Program-made: the position numbers and the translations under genes
The notes under the pieces: model-generated
What the model saw: only the letters and a program-made list of their open reading frames with translations
What the model was told of the DNA's origin: nothing
Databases searched by the model: none
In this document: positions 52,401 through 59,781 of the stretch, in pieces
Numbering within the stretch: position 1 is the first letter of the stretch
How the letters are laid out: each line of letters opens with the position of its first letter
DNA from: Verrucomicrobia bacterium 12-59-8
Lineage (GTDB): Bacteria > Verrucomicrobiota > Verrucomicrobiae > Verrucomicrobiales > Verrucomicrobiaceae
Direction of reading: 5' to 3'
Assembly: GCA_002279765.1 (NCBI GenBank)
Contig: NCCR01000034.1
Location: forward strand, 1 to 63,273
DNA length: 63,273 nt

Positions 52401-53016
52401 CAGCTATCGGGGGCATTTTGATTCGTCGAAGCATGCCAAGATCGCCGCCATTGAGGAGATCGACACCAAAGAAAAAGCGCAGAGCATCTCCATCGCCGGC
52501 ATTATGAGCCAGCTCGAGGTGCGCTACTCCAAGCGCGACAACCGTCCCTTCGCCACCTGCAAGTTCGAAGATTTCACCGGCCAGGTCGAGATGATGTGCT
52601 GGAGCGACGACTACGAGAAGCTCAAGGACGTGCTCGCCGACGGTGCCGTGCTCTCTCTGCGCGTGCGTGTCAGCAAAGACCAGAAGACAGACGGCAACCG
52701 CGTCACACTTAACGGTGCCACGCTGCTCAAGCCCAAGGCTGCGAAACCACGCAACGCCGGCGACCCCGATCCTTCCGAGTCTCCACCGCCGAAGCCGCCA
52801 ACTCCGCCCAAACCGTATGTCTTGAGGCTCAATACCAAGCAGCATGACGTAACCGACCTCGAACGCATTCAAGAGGTGCTGCTCGCATACCCCGGCTCTC
52901 TGCCCGTCTTCCTCGAAATCTCCCAGAACGGCCACAAAGCCCGGCTCGAGCTTGATGAAAGTTTCCGCGTCGCTCCCGGTCCCGATTTGCGGCGTGCGCT
53001 GACGGTCTGGCTGTGA
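49498..53016 (+). CDS. dnaE: DNA polymerase III alpha subunit
   Basis: The 1172-residue product is the replicative polymerase. The PHP domain begins at residue 6 with [13 protein letters not shown]. The palm/fingers carry [18 protein letters not shown] and PDIDIDF (about 404) with catalytic aspartates. The beta-binding/helix-hairpin-helix part has [11 protein letters not shown]-like sequence ([25 protein letters not shown]), and a C-terminal OB fold ends near 1085. It copies DNA with the clamp and exonuclease. A linker rich in Pro/Ala separates the OB fold from the tail. Length and order match typical DnaE. Confidence 0.96.
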   Translation: [1172 protein letters not shown]

Positions 53017-53017
53017 G

Positions 53018-53671
53018 CTATTCCAGCGGCACGCTCACCTTCTCACCGAGAAATTTTGGTTTTGTACCGAGCATGTTCACATCCAGCACAGCTTTGACGC
53101 AGGCCAGCTTCTCCCGCACAAAGGTCTTCACGGAAAGTGCCACTGGTACGTCTTTGGCATCCAGCCCGTACGCCTCGATTCCAAACGCATGCGCCAGATA
53201 AATGGCGCGCGCATTGTGAAATCGCTGTGAAACAAAAATCACGCGCTCTTGCCCAAAGACCTCCTTGGCCCGCACCACCGAGTCTAGGGTGCGGAAACCG
53301 GCGTAGTCGCACACGATCTTCTCCACGGGCACGCCCATCTGCATCAGCACACGTTTCATGTCCGTGGGTTCATCATAGCCCTGCGTGCCATTGTCACCGC
53401 TCACGATTAGCGCCTTCACCCTGCCCGACCTGAAGAGCGCCGCCGCAGCCTCCATGCGTGGGAGGAAGAACAGATTGGCCCGGCCATCAGCCAATCGTTC
53501 TGAAGTGCCCAGCACCACCGCCACAGGAGCTGCGGGCACTGCTTCCACTGCATCAAAGCAGCGACTCTCAGCCGCTCGCATGATCCACCTTTCGCAGCCG
53601 AATACGAAACCAAGCGCCAGCATGGCCAAAACGGTGACTGGCAGCCACCAGCGCTTGCGGGTTGTCTTCAT
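53018..53671 (-). CDS. SanA/YdcF-like DUF218 membrane protein
   Basis: From the ATG at 53671 the product is 217 residues: an N-terminal membrane anchor ([19 protein letters not shown], about 8-26) and a DUF218 Rossmann-like domain with [24 protein letters not shown], and the [19 protein letters not shown] block. Proteins of this type are linked to envelope integrity and vancomycin sensitivity in other bacteria. It is convergent with dnaE (1 nt between the stops) and diverges from the rRNA methyltransferase gene. Biochemical activity is not established. Confidence 0.85.
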   Translation of the reverse strand: MKTTRKRWWLPVTVLAMLALGFVFGCERWIMRAAESRCFDAVEAVPAAPVAVVLGTSERLADGRANLFFLPRMEAAAALFRSGRVKALIVSGDNGTQGYDEPTDMKRVLMQMGVPVEKIVCDYAGFRTLDSVVRAKEVFGQERVIFVSQRFHNARAIYLAHAFGIEAYGLDAKDVPVALSVKTFVREKLACVKAVLDVNMLGTKPKFLGEKVSVPLE

Positions 53672-53762
53672 GCCAAAATCCTCCCGCCAGTTCACACAGC
53701 CTGCAAGCCGGTGCTTCTATCATTTTGCCAAATCACTTTCTCAGCGCACTGTCTGGGAACAC

Positions 53763-54344
53763 ATGCGCCCTAACCGCCCAGACCAGCCCACCACCGCCCG
53801 ACAGAACCGCCACTCCCGCTCTGACAACCATGTGCGTGTCTATGAAGAAGGAGACATCCCCGCAGTTCTGGAAGGCAAGACCAGCCCGCTCGTCCTGATC
53901 CTCGATTGCGTGCAGGACCCGCACAATCTCGGAGCCTGTCTGCGTACCGCCGATGCCGCAGGTGTCTGCGCCGTGATCATGCCGAAGGACAAAACCGCGC
54001 CCATCACCGAGACCGTTGTGCGTGTGGCCTGTGGCGGTGCCGAAAACATCCCGCTCATCCGCGTCACCAATCTGGTCCGCGCCATGGACAAGCTCAAAGA
54101 ACTTGGCATCTGGCTCGTCGGCACCGCCGATGAAGCCACCAAGAGTCTCTACGATCTCGATCTCAAAGGCGGCATCGGCATCGTCATGGGGGCTGAAGGC
54201 CCCGGCATGCGCCGCCTCACCGGCGAGCACTGCGACTTCCTCGTCAAGATTCCCATGGGAGGCAAAGTGGAATGCCTCAATGTCTCCGTCGCCACCGGCG
54301 TGTGTTTGTTTGAATGCGTCCGGCAGCGTCAGCCGAAAAAATGA
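53763..54344 (+). CDS. SpoU-family rRNA/tRNA methyltransferase (RlmB-like) lacking the N-domain
   Basis: The 193-residue product has the SPOUT knot motifs: [26 protein letters not shown] block (split across residues about 44-66), [27 protein letters not shown] and [20 protein letters not shown] (nucleotide-binding knot). It makes 2'-O-methyl ribose on rRNA or tRNA. The typical RlmB has about 245 residues with an N-terminal RNA-binding domain, which is absent here; only a 40-residue basic leader precedes the SPOUT domain. The open frame upstream is antisense to the neighbour. It is coupled to the sirtuin gene by a 4 nt overlap. Confidence 0.85.
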   Translation: MRPNRPDQPTTARQNRHSRSDNHVRVYEEGDIPAVLEGKTSPLVLILDCVQDPHNLGACLRTADAAGVCAVIMPKDKTAPITETVVRVACGGAENIPLIRVTNLVRAMDKLKELGIWLVGTADEATKSLYDLDLKGGIGIVMGAEGPGMRRLTGEHCDFLVKIPMGGKVECLNVSVATGVCLFECVRQRQPKK

Positions 54345-55075
54345 GCGCCGGGCAAAACATCGTCGTGCTCACCGGCGCGGGCATGTCCGCCGAATCAGGC
54401 GTGCCCACATTTCGCGGTGTGGACGGTCTTTGGGAAGGTCATCGCATTGAGGAAGTCGCCTCACCGGAGGGTTTCGCACGTGATCCCGAACTGGTGCATC
54501 ATTTCTACAATCTGCGTCGTGCTGCTTTAAACACCGTGGAGCCCAACGCGGGCCATCTCGCGCTGGCGCGTTTGGAACGCGAGTGGCGCGGCAGATTTTT
54601 GCTGGTAACGCAAAATGTGGACGATCTGCACGAACGCGCGGGCAGTGAAAAGATCGTTCACATGCACGGCGAACTGCGCAAAGCACGCTGCGAATGCTGC
54701 GGCGCGGTTCTCTCCTGGACCAAAGATTTGTCATCCGGCACGCGCTGCCGTGCCTGTGGCGAGATCGGCGGCATGCGCCCGCACATCGTCTGGTTTGGCG
54801 AATTCCCTTTCGAGATGGAGACCATCATGAATGCCTTGAGGAGTGCCGATGTCTTTCTCTGCATCGGCACATCCGGCGTGGTGTATCCCGCCGCAGGCTT
54901 TGCCCAGATGGCTGCGCAAAACCGTTCATGCCGCCTCGTCGAGTTCAACATCGAGAACACCGAGATCTCACGCCAGTTCCGTGAGCGCATTGTTGGCCCT
55001 GTCTCCGTGGAACTGCCCAAGTTTGTTGAGCAGCTTCTTTCAGATACGCATCGGCAGGCTTGGTTAGAATGCTGA
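54341..55075 (+). CDS. cobB: NAD-dependent protein deacylase, sirtuin
   Basis: From the ATG at 54341 the 244-residue product has the Sir2 fingerprints: [15 protein letters not shown] (NAD-binding), [18 protein letters not shown] (catalytic His), a zinc finger with CECCG and CRACG, and [13 protein letters not shown]. It removes acetyl or succinyl groups from lysine with NAD. The start overlaps the stop of the methyltransferase gene (ATGA). Its last 12 nt overlap the convergent dioxygenase gene. Confidence 0.92.
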   Translation: MSAGQNIVVLTGAGMSAESGVPTFRGVDGLWEGHRIEEVASPEGFARDPELVHHFYNLRRAALNTVEPNAGHLALARLEREWRGRFLLVTQNVDDLHERAGSEKIVHMHGELRKARCECCGAVLSWTKDLSSGTRCRACGEIGGMRPHIVWFGEFPFEMETIMNALRSADVFLCIGTSGVVYPAAGFAQMAAQNRSCRLVEFNIENTEISRQFRERIVGPVSVELPKFVEQLLSDTHRQAWLEC

Positions 55076-55846
55076 CGGCCCAAAGAACAGGTCTTTGATG
55101 TCCTGATCACTCACTTCGGCGCTGTCACGACGGCGCGGCGGTGGTCCACCCAGACCTCGTCCACGTTGATCCGGCTCCTCCGGCGTATGGCCGATCACGA
55201 TGTCCCACGTTGCGGCAAGCTCCTTGCTCTCGGCACTCCTCGGCATGAATTCGCGAATCACGGAAAGCCGTTGCTCTTCCGTCCCCATGCTGCGCAGGAT
55301 GCCATCGCGGTCATTCTGCGGCACACCGGCGATGAACAACTGCGTGGTGAGCATGCTCTTTTCGTTCTGCTTCACCCGGATGTGATAATGCAGCGTACGT
55401 CCCGTGTACAGCCCGGGCATGATGGTGCGGAAGCGGTACTCGCCTTTCGCGTTGGTCTCGATTTTACCAAAACCCTGGAACTGTGGATCGCGCTCCTTGC
55501 CTGGCTGGGTGCCTCTGCTGTGGATGTAGCAGCCGTTGTTGTCCGACTGCCAGAGTTCGATCACCGCATCTTGAATCGGCTTGCCATCCACATTGAGCAG
55601 GCGGCCTCCGAACTCGGTCACGATCCCGCTCGCGGGGGCTTTACCGCCAATGATCATCGTGAGATCATTGTCCTGATCGAGCGGCAGATGATCAGGATAA
55701 TACGGCCCTTCTGTCGCACGCGGTGTCAGCGCAAGCGCCTCGGCATACACGCTGCCGGTGATGATGCCGCCCGTGGTCAGGAGCAGGCTGTGGAGCAGCC
55801 TGCGACGGCTGAGCGGGATGTGAAAGGGGTGGAATGAGGTGTTCAT
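55064..55846 (-). CDS. Exported intradiol ring-cleavage dioxygenase-like protein
   Basis: From the ATG at 55846 the product is 260 residues with a twin-Arg-like leader (PLSRRRLLHSLLLTTGG). Iron-ligand patterns of the intradiol family are present: a Tyr in GPYYPDHLP, another in NNGCYIHS, and His pair in TLHYHIRV. The beta-sandwich core has GGRLLNVDGKPIQDAVIELWQ and FGKIETNAKGEYRFRTIMPG. Family members cut catechol rings with Fe(III); exported forms have poorly known substrates, perhaps aromatic material from plants. The C-terminus is polar and Arg/Gly-rich. Confidence 0.83.
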   Translation of the reverse strand: MNTSFHPFHIPLSRRRLLHSLLLTTGGIITGSVYAEALALTPRATEGPYYPDHLPLDQDNDLTMIIGGKAPASGIVTEFGGRLLNVDGKPIQDAVIELWQSDNNGCYIHSRGTQPGKERDPQFQGFGKIETNAKGEYRFRTIMPGLYTGRTLHYHIRVKQNEKSMLTTQLFIAGVPQNDRDGILRSMGTEEQRLSVIREFMPRSAESKELAATWDIVIGHTPEEPDQRGRGLGGPPPRRRDSAEVSDQDIKDLFFGPSAF

Positions 55847-55973
55847 GAGCAGGGTTCGATTTCCATCAAACCAAGCCATCCTGCGTTGGTTGCGCATGAA
55901 AATTCTTCAGCACGAATCTCTGCTGGCAGCAGGTGCAAGAATCTAAATCACGATGGGTATGATTCTTGGATCT

Positions 55974-57704
55974 TCACCAAGCCGGCTTGGCAATGACCGG
56001 CTTTAGGCCTGTCGCCTTCACTTCATACCAGCCGGGAAAGCCGCGCCATTTCACCCTGCCGTTGGCGTTCGTCTTCAAGGTGACCTCAGTGCGCCACCTG
56101 TGGCCGATCCATTCTTCCAGAACTTCGCCGCGCTTTCGGATGCTCCAGTCCTTGTTCCATGATGCCGCCTCGGGTTTCCAGTGGGAGCCTTCCCAAAAGC
56201 CCCAAAGCAGGAAACTGGTGTAAGCCGGATGGCTGAACACCGCGATGAGTACATCGCGCGTGTAGTCTGCGGCGAGTTCCTCATCCTCCGTCGTCACAAT
56301 GTCATATTCAGTGATGCATTGATGCGGCACCACCTCGGCAAAACGATCCGTCACCGCCAGCAGATGCTCCGGCGATGGCAGGTAACTCTCATGAAAGTGC
56401 GCCTGATTGCCTAGACCGTAAACGGTGAGTCCTGCTTCATTGAGCGCCTGAATGTAGGTGAGAGTATCGTCACATTGCGGCCCGGGGCGGAACACCTGGT
56501 CCTCGTTGACGCAGAAAGGCAGCTTGGTCAGCGATCTTGCCAGCGTGAAGACTTCGCGGTCGAGCTGCTCCAGCCCCGGACGCTTGTTCAGCATATCCGC
56601 ACCGTTCCAGGCGATGGGATGATTGATCACATCCCACTCGATGACTCGGTCTTTCACAAACGCCAGCCTCTCTTTCACGCTGGCGAGCGTGCGCTCCCGT
56701 ATGACCGTGCTGTCCTTGATGTCGTGCAGGTTGTACGGCGTGGCCACCTGCATGAGGTAATGCCCGCGCACGGGAATGTGGCGCTCCGCCAGCCAGGCAA
56801 AAGCCTGGTCCAGCTCTGCATTCCGTTGAGCTTTGCGTTTTTCGTCCAAGTCCGGCGACCAGTTGCCATCCTTCAAATCATTCTCAAACACCACGATGCT
56901 AAAGAGCCGGTCAACGATCTCACGATAGCGTCGGTCATCCTCGCTTTCACCGCTGAAGCGCTTGGCCACCACGGCGGAGCCAAACTCGAAGGCATGGCGG
57001 TGCAGGGTGAGCTTCACCTCGGCGTTGGCCACCGGTTTGCCGTCATCACCTTGGATCGTCATGGAGAGGTCTGCCTTGCGATGCTGCTCGATGCGTTCTA
57101 GCGCCGCCTTGCGCCAGGGCGCATCCGCTTCGCGGCCTGGGTAGCTGCGTTTGGTCATTCTGGCGCGGGGGAAGCTGCTGACATCCGTGGCGGCCGGATA
57201 CTTGAGCACGCGAATGCTTTCGACCTCAATGCTCTGCTCCTTCTGCCCGCACAGCAGCACGACCGCAGCTGTGTGAGCCGGAATGTCGTCGCTGGCGATG
57301 AAGGTCACTGGCTGCTCCGTCCACTCGCGCTGGATGTCCACGCCAATGCTATCAGCAAACGCCGTGTAAGGCGCGGTGCGCAGTTGCAGCTTCGCCAAGA
57401 CCTCGCCTGCTGCCGCACTGCCGACGACTCGTGCTTTGATGATCGCCAGCACCCGCTCGTTCTTCGCGATGCCCTCGGCCACCGTTGCAATGAATTGCGC
57501 TGAGTACGCCGTGCCAGCATCTGCCTGGGTGATGGTGATGCGACTCCTGAGTTCCAGGTTTTCTGCCATCCCGACAGCCTTGGATGCCCATGCCTTCAGG
57601 GTAGCATCGCCACGTGCATCCGTGCCTCCGGGCGGAATCTCCAGCGCATGGAGCCGGCAGAGCGTGGCAAAAAGAAGGACTGTCAGGAAGCTCAGACGTT
57701 TCAT
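55974..57704 (-). CDS. Exported GH10-like xylanase family protein with altered acid/base residue
   Basis: From the ATG at 57704 the 576-residue product has a signal peptide, an N-terminal beta-sandwich-like region (about 25-240) and a GH10-like TIM barrel (about 270-560): HAFEFGSAVVAKRF, a GHYLMQ near VRGHYLMQVATP, IEWDVINHP, and CITEYDIVTTEDEELAADYTRDVL with Glu465, the expected nucleophile. The acid/base Glu of the WDVxNE motif is replaced by His (His362). The enzyme might be inactive or use another acid. It is a single leftward gene; a short c-type cytochrome gene lies upstream on the same strand. Confidence 0.8.
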   Translation of the reverse strand: MKRLSFLTVLLFATLCRLHALEIPPGGTDARGDATLKAWASKAVGMAENLELRSRITITQADAGTAYSAQFIATVAEGIAKNERVLAIIKARVVGSAAAGEVLAKLQLRTAPYTAFADSIGVDIQREWTEQPVTFIASDDIPAHTAAVVLLCGQKEQSIEVESIRVLKYPAATDVSSFPRARMTKRSYPGREADAPWRKAALERIEQHRKADLSMTIQGDDGKPVANAEVKLTLHRHAFEFGSAVVAKRFSGESEDDRRYREIVDRLFSIVVFENDLKDGNWSPDLDEKRKAQRNAELDQAFAWLAERHIPVRGHYLMQVATPYNLHDIKDSTVIRERTLASVKERLAFVKDRVIEWDVINHPIAWNGADMLNKRPGLEQLDREVFTLARSLTKLPFCVNEDQVFRPGPQCDDTLTYIQALNEAGLTVYGLGNQAHFHESYLPSPEHLLAVTDRFAEVVPHQCITEYDIVTTEDEELAADYTRDVLIAVFSHPAYTSFLLWGFWEGSHWKPEAASWNKDWSIRKRGEVLEEWIGHRWRTEVTLKTNANGRVKWRGFPGWYEVKATGLKPVIAKPAW

Positions 57705-57816
57705 GGCGGAGGTGCATCTACCTCCGATTATGCAGGATTCAAGCCGGGAGCAGGCTGCTCTGGCTCGCGGCACCAGCGCGCTGAACCTTGCATTCGCGCA
57801 GTAGTTGCTCTCGCTG

Positions 57817-58227
57817 CTACTTTCCAGATTTCTTGTGCTGCGGCGTGATGGCCCCGTCCTTGCCCTCCGGCCAGTTTGCACCTTCATCAATCCATTGCCG
57901 GATCGTGCTGACCTCATCCTTCGGAATGCGGTGGCCGGTGGCTGGCATGGCTTTCTTGTCCTTGGCCGGCAGTGTCAGAACCAGATAGAGCATACTCTTC
58001 TCCGCATTCTTCCGCATGATCACCGGTCCGGCTTTGCGTTTGCCAAAAGCGAGCTCCCGCGTTTGCAGATTAAGCTCGCCCAGCAGCGTCTCGGAGTTGT
58101 GACACTCAACGCAGCGGTCCGCGAGGATCGGTTTGATTTGCTTCACAAAATCCACCGACGGCTCTCCGGCGGCTGGGAGCAAGGTGGCAAGGCAGAGACA
58201 GGTGACGAGGGTGGCGATAGGTTTCAT
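57817..58227 (-). CDS. Small exported planctomycete-type c-type cytochrome
   Basis: The 136-residue product has a signal peptide (MKPIATLVTCLCLATLLPAAG) and one CXXCH heme motif (CVECH, about residue 39-43) with MPATGHRIPKDEVSTIRQWIDEGANWPEG, the hallmark of the planctomycete cytochrome domain that binds heme and often ends large exported proteins. It probably carries electrons in the envelope. It lies upstream of the GH10-like gene, on the same strand, with 112 nt between; a functional pairing is possible but not shown. Confidence 0.88.
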   Translation of the reverse strand: MKPIATLVTCLCLATLLPAAGEPSVDFVKQIKPILADRCVECHNSETLLGELNLQTRELAFGKRKAGPVIMRKNAEKSMLYLVLTLPAKDKKAMPATGHRIPKDEVSTIRQWIDEGANWPEGKDGAITPQHKKSGK

Positions 58228-58345
58228 ATTCGTAATTAAGCATCCTTGATACGTGCATAGGCGTCAATCCTTCCCTTGGGACATACTACACGCATCTTGT
58301 CGCCTTCCCGGTTGCTCCTGCGAGTGCGTGCCTACATCATGCAGT

Positions 58346-58690
58346 ATGAGCATCGAACAAATCACCGCCCGTATCTGCGCGTTTCGCGACGCCCGGGACT
58401 GGATGCAATTTCACAGTCCGAAGGAACTCGCCATCGCCATTACGGCGGAGGCAGGGGAGCTGCTGCAGCACTTTGTCTGGCAGCAGCCGGATCAGATCGA
58501 GCAGCGGGTGAAAGACAAGATGCCAGAACTGAAGGATGAAATGGCCGATGTGGCCATCCTGCTCTTTGAACTCGCGCACAATCTCGGCGTCGATCTCGGT
58601 CAGGCCATGCTCGACAAGGTCGAACGCAATGAAACACGCTATCCCGTGGCCAAGGCACGCGGATCGAACGCCAAATACAACGAGCTGTGA
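58346..58690 (+). CDS. MazG-like nucleotide pyrophosphohydrolase
   Basis: The 114-residue product has the all-alpha NTP-PPase pattern with EAGELLQHF and DEMADVAILLFELA, giving the EExxE...ExxD-type metal site. It should hydrolyse noncanonical or excess (d)NTPs. The start is the ATG at 58346. It is coupled to rsmH by a GTGA overlap (58687-58690). The short length fits the MazG-like (not tandem MazG) branch. Confidence 0.85.
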   Translation: MSIEQITARICAFRDARDWMQFHSPKELAIAITAEAGELLQHFVWQQPDQIEQRVKDKMPELKDEMADVAILLFELAHNLGVDLGQAMLDKVERNETRYPVAKARGSNAKYNEL

Positions 58691-59727
58691 GCGAAGCCGA
58701 GGTTCCAACGCCACACCGTCGCCGTAAGCGTTACTCCGGTAAAAATCCGCAGCGCTTCGAAGACAAATACAAGGAGCTCAATCCTGAACGCTATGCCGAG
58801 ACCATCGCCAAGGTGCGTGCCTCCGGCAAAACACCCGCCGGGCAGCATGTGCCCATCTTGTTGAACAAGATTCTGCAAATTCTTGCACCACAACCCGGTG
58901 ATCGCGCCGTGGATTGCACGCTGGGCTACGGCGGTCATGCAGCAGCTTTGCTCAATGCCGTGCAACTGGGCGGCACACTGCTCGCTCTTGATCAAGACCC
59001 CATCGAAATCGCACGCACTGAGGCGCGCTTGCGTGCCACCGGTTGCGAAGAAACGGCTCTCGTCGTGAGGCGAATGAACTTCGCCGGACTGCCCCGCGCC
59101 CTCAGCGAACTTGGTTGGAGCGATGGCGCAGACGTGCTGCTCGCCGATCTGGGCTGCTCATCCATGCAGTTCGACAATCCCGCTCGTGGTTTCAGCTTCA
59201 AGCACGATGGCCCGCTTGATATGCGCATGAATCCGCAACGAGGTGTCTCTGCACGCGAGTTTCTGCAAAAACTCAGCGCTGAAAAATTCACCGTCATCCT
59301 CAGCGACAATGCCGACGAACCGCACGCGAAACTGCTCGCGCAGGCGCTGGCCGAAACTGATCATTCCACCACCCGCTCGCTCGCCGAAGCTGTGCGCCGC
59401 GCGCTGCCCCACCGGGTGAGTGAGGAGGACCGTGACGCCACCGTGCGCCGTGTTTTCCAAGCCTTGCGCATTGCTGTGAATGAGGAATTTACCGCGCTCG
59501 ACACTTTTTTGCGTCAATTGCCCACCTGTTTGCGCTCCGGTGCCCGTGTATGCATCCTCACCTTCCATTCCGGCGAGGACCGCCGGGTGAAGCATCTCTT
59601 CCGCGAAGGCCTGCGCAGCGGCCTCTTCAGCGCCACCAACGACGAGGTGATTCGGCCATCCTCGCAGGAAACCCGCGACAATCCGCGGGCGGCTCCGGCT
59701 AAGCTGCGGTGGGCAGTGAGGGCGTGA
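58687..59727 (+). CDS. rsmH: 16S rRNA (cytosine-1402-N4)-methyltransferase
   Basis: The 346-residue product (GTG start at 58687) has the RsmH motifs VDCTLGYGGHA (SAM-binding), LLALDQDP, VLLADLGCSSMQFDNPARGFSF, and ILTFHSGEDRRVKHLF. It methylates C1402 of 16S rRNA in the decoding site. A roughly 55-residue basic leader precedes the conserved core (from GQHVPIL), longer than usual. The usual dcw-cluster partners (mraZ, ftsL) are not next to it. The start is set by the overlap with the MazG-like stop. Confidence 0.92.
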   Translation: MSEAEVPTPHRRRKRYSGKNPQRFEDKYKELNPERYAETIAKVRASGKTPAGQHVPILLNKILQILAPQPGDRAVDCTLGYGGHAAALLNAVQLGGTLLALDQDPIEIARTEARLRATGCEETALVVRRMNFAGLPRALSELGWSDGADVLLADLGCSSMQFDNPARGFSFKHDGPLDMRMNPQRGVSAREFLQKLSAEKFTVILSDNADEPHAKLLAQALAETDHSTTRSLAEAVRRALPHRVSEEDRDATVRRVFQALRIAVNEEFTALDTFLRQLPTCLRSGARVCILTFHSGEDRRVKHLFREGLRSGLFSATNDEVIRPSSQETRDNPRAAPAKLRWAVRA

Positions 59728-59781
59728 ATTGATTCGGCGTTCGTTGTGCGAACAGGGGGCTCGATCTCGTATGAGACATCC

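Noticed and set aside
53385..53762. Upstream extension of the RlmB-like gene
   Set aside because: It is antisense to the SanA-like gene and carries no RNA-binding domain features.
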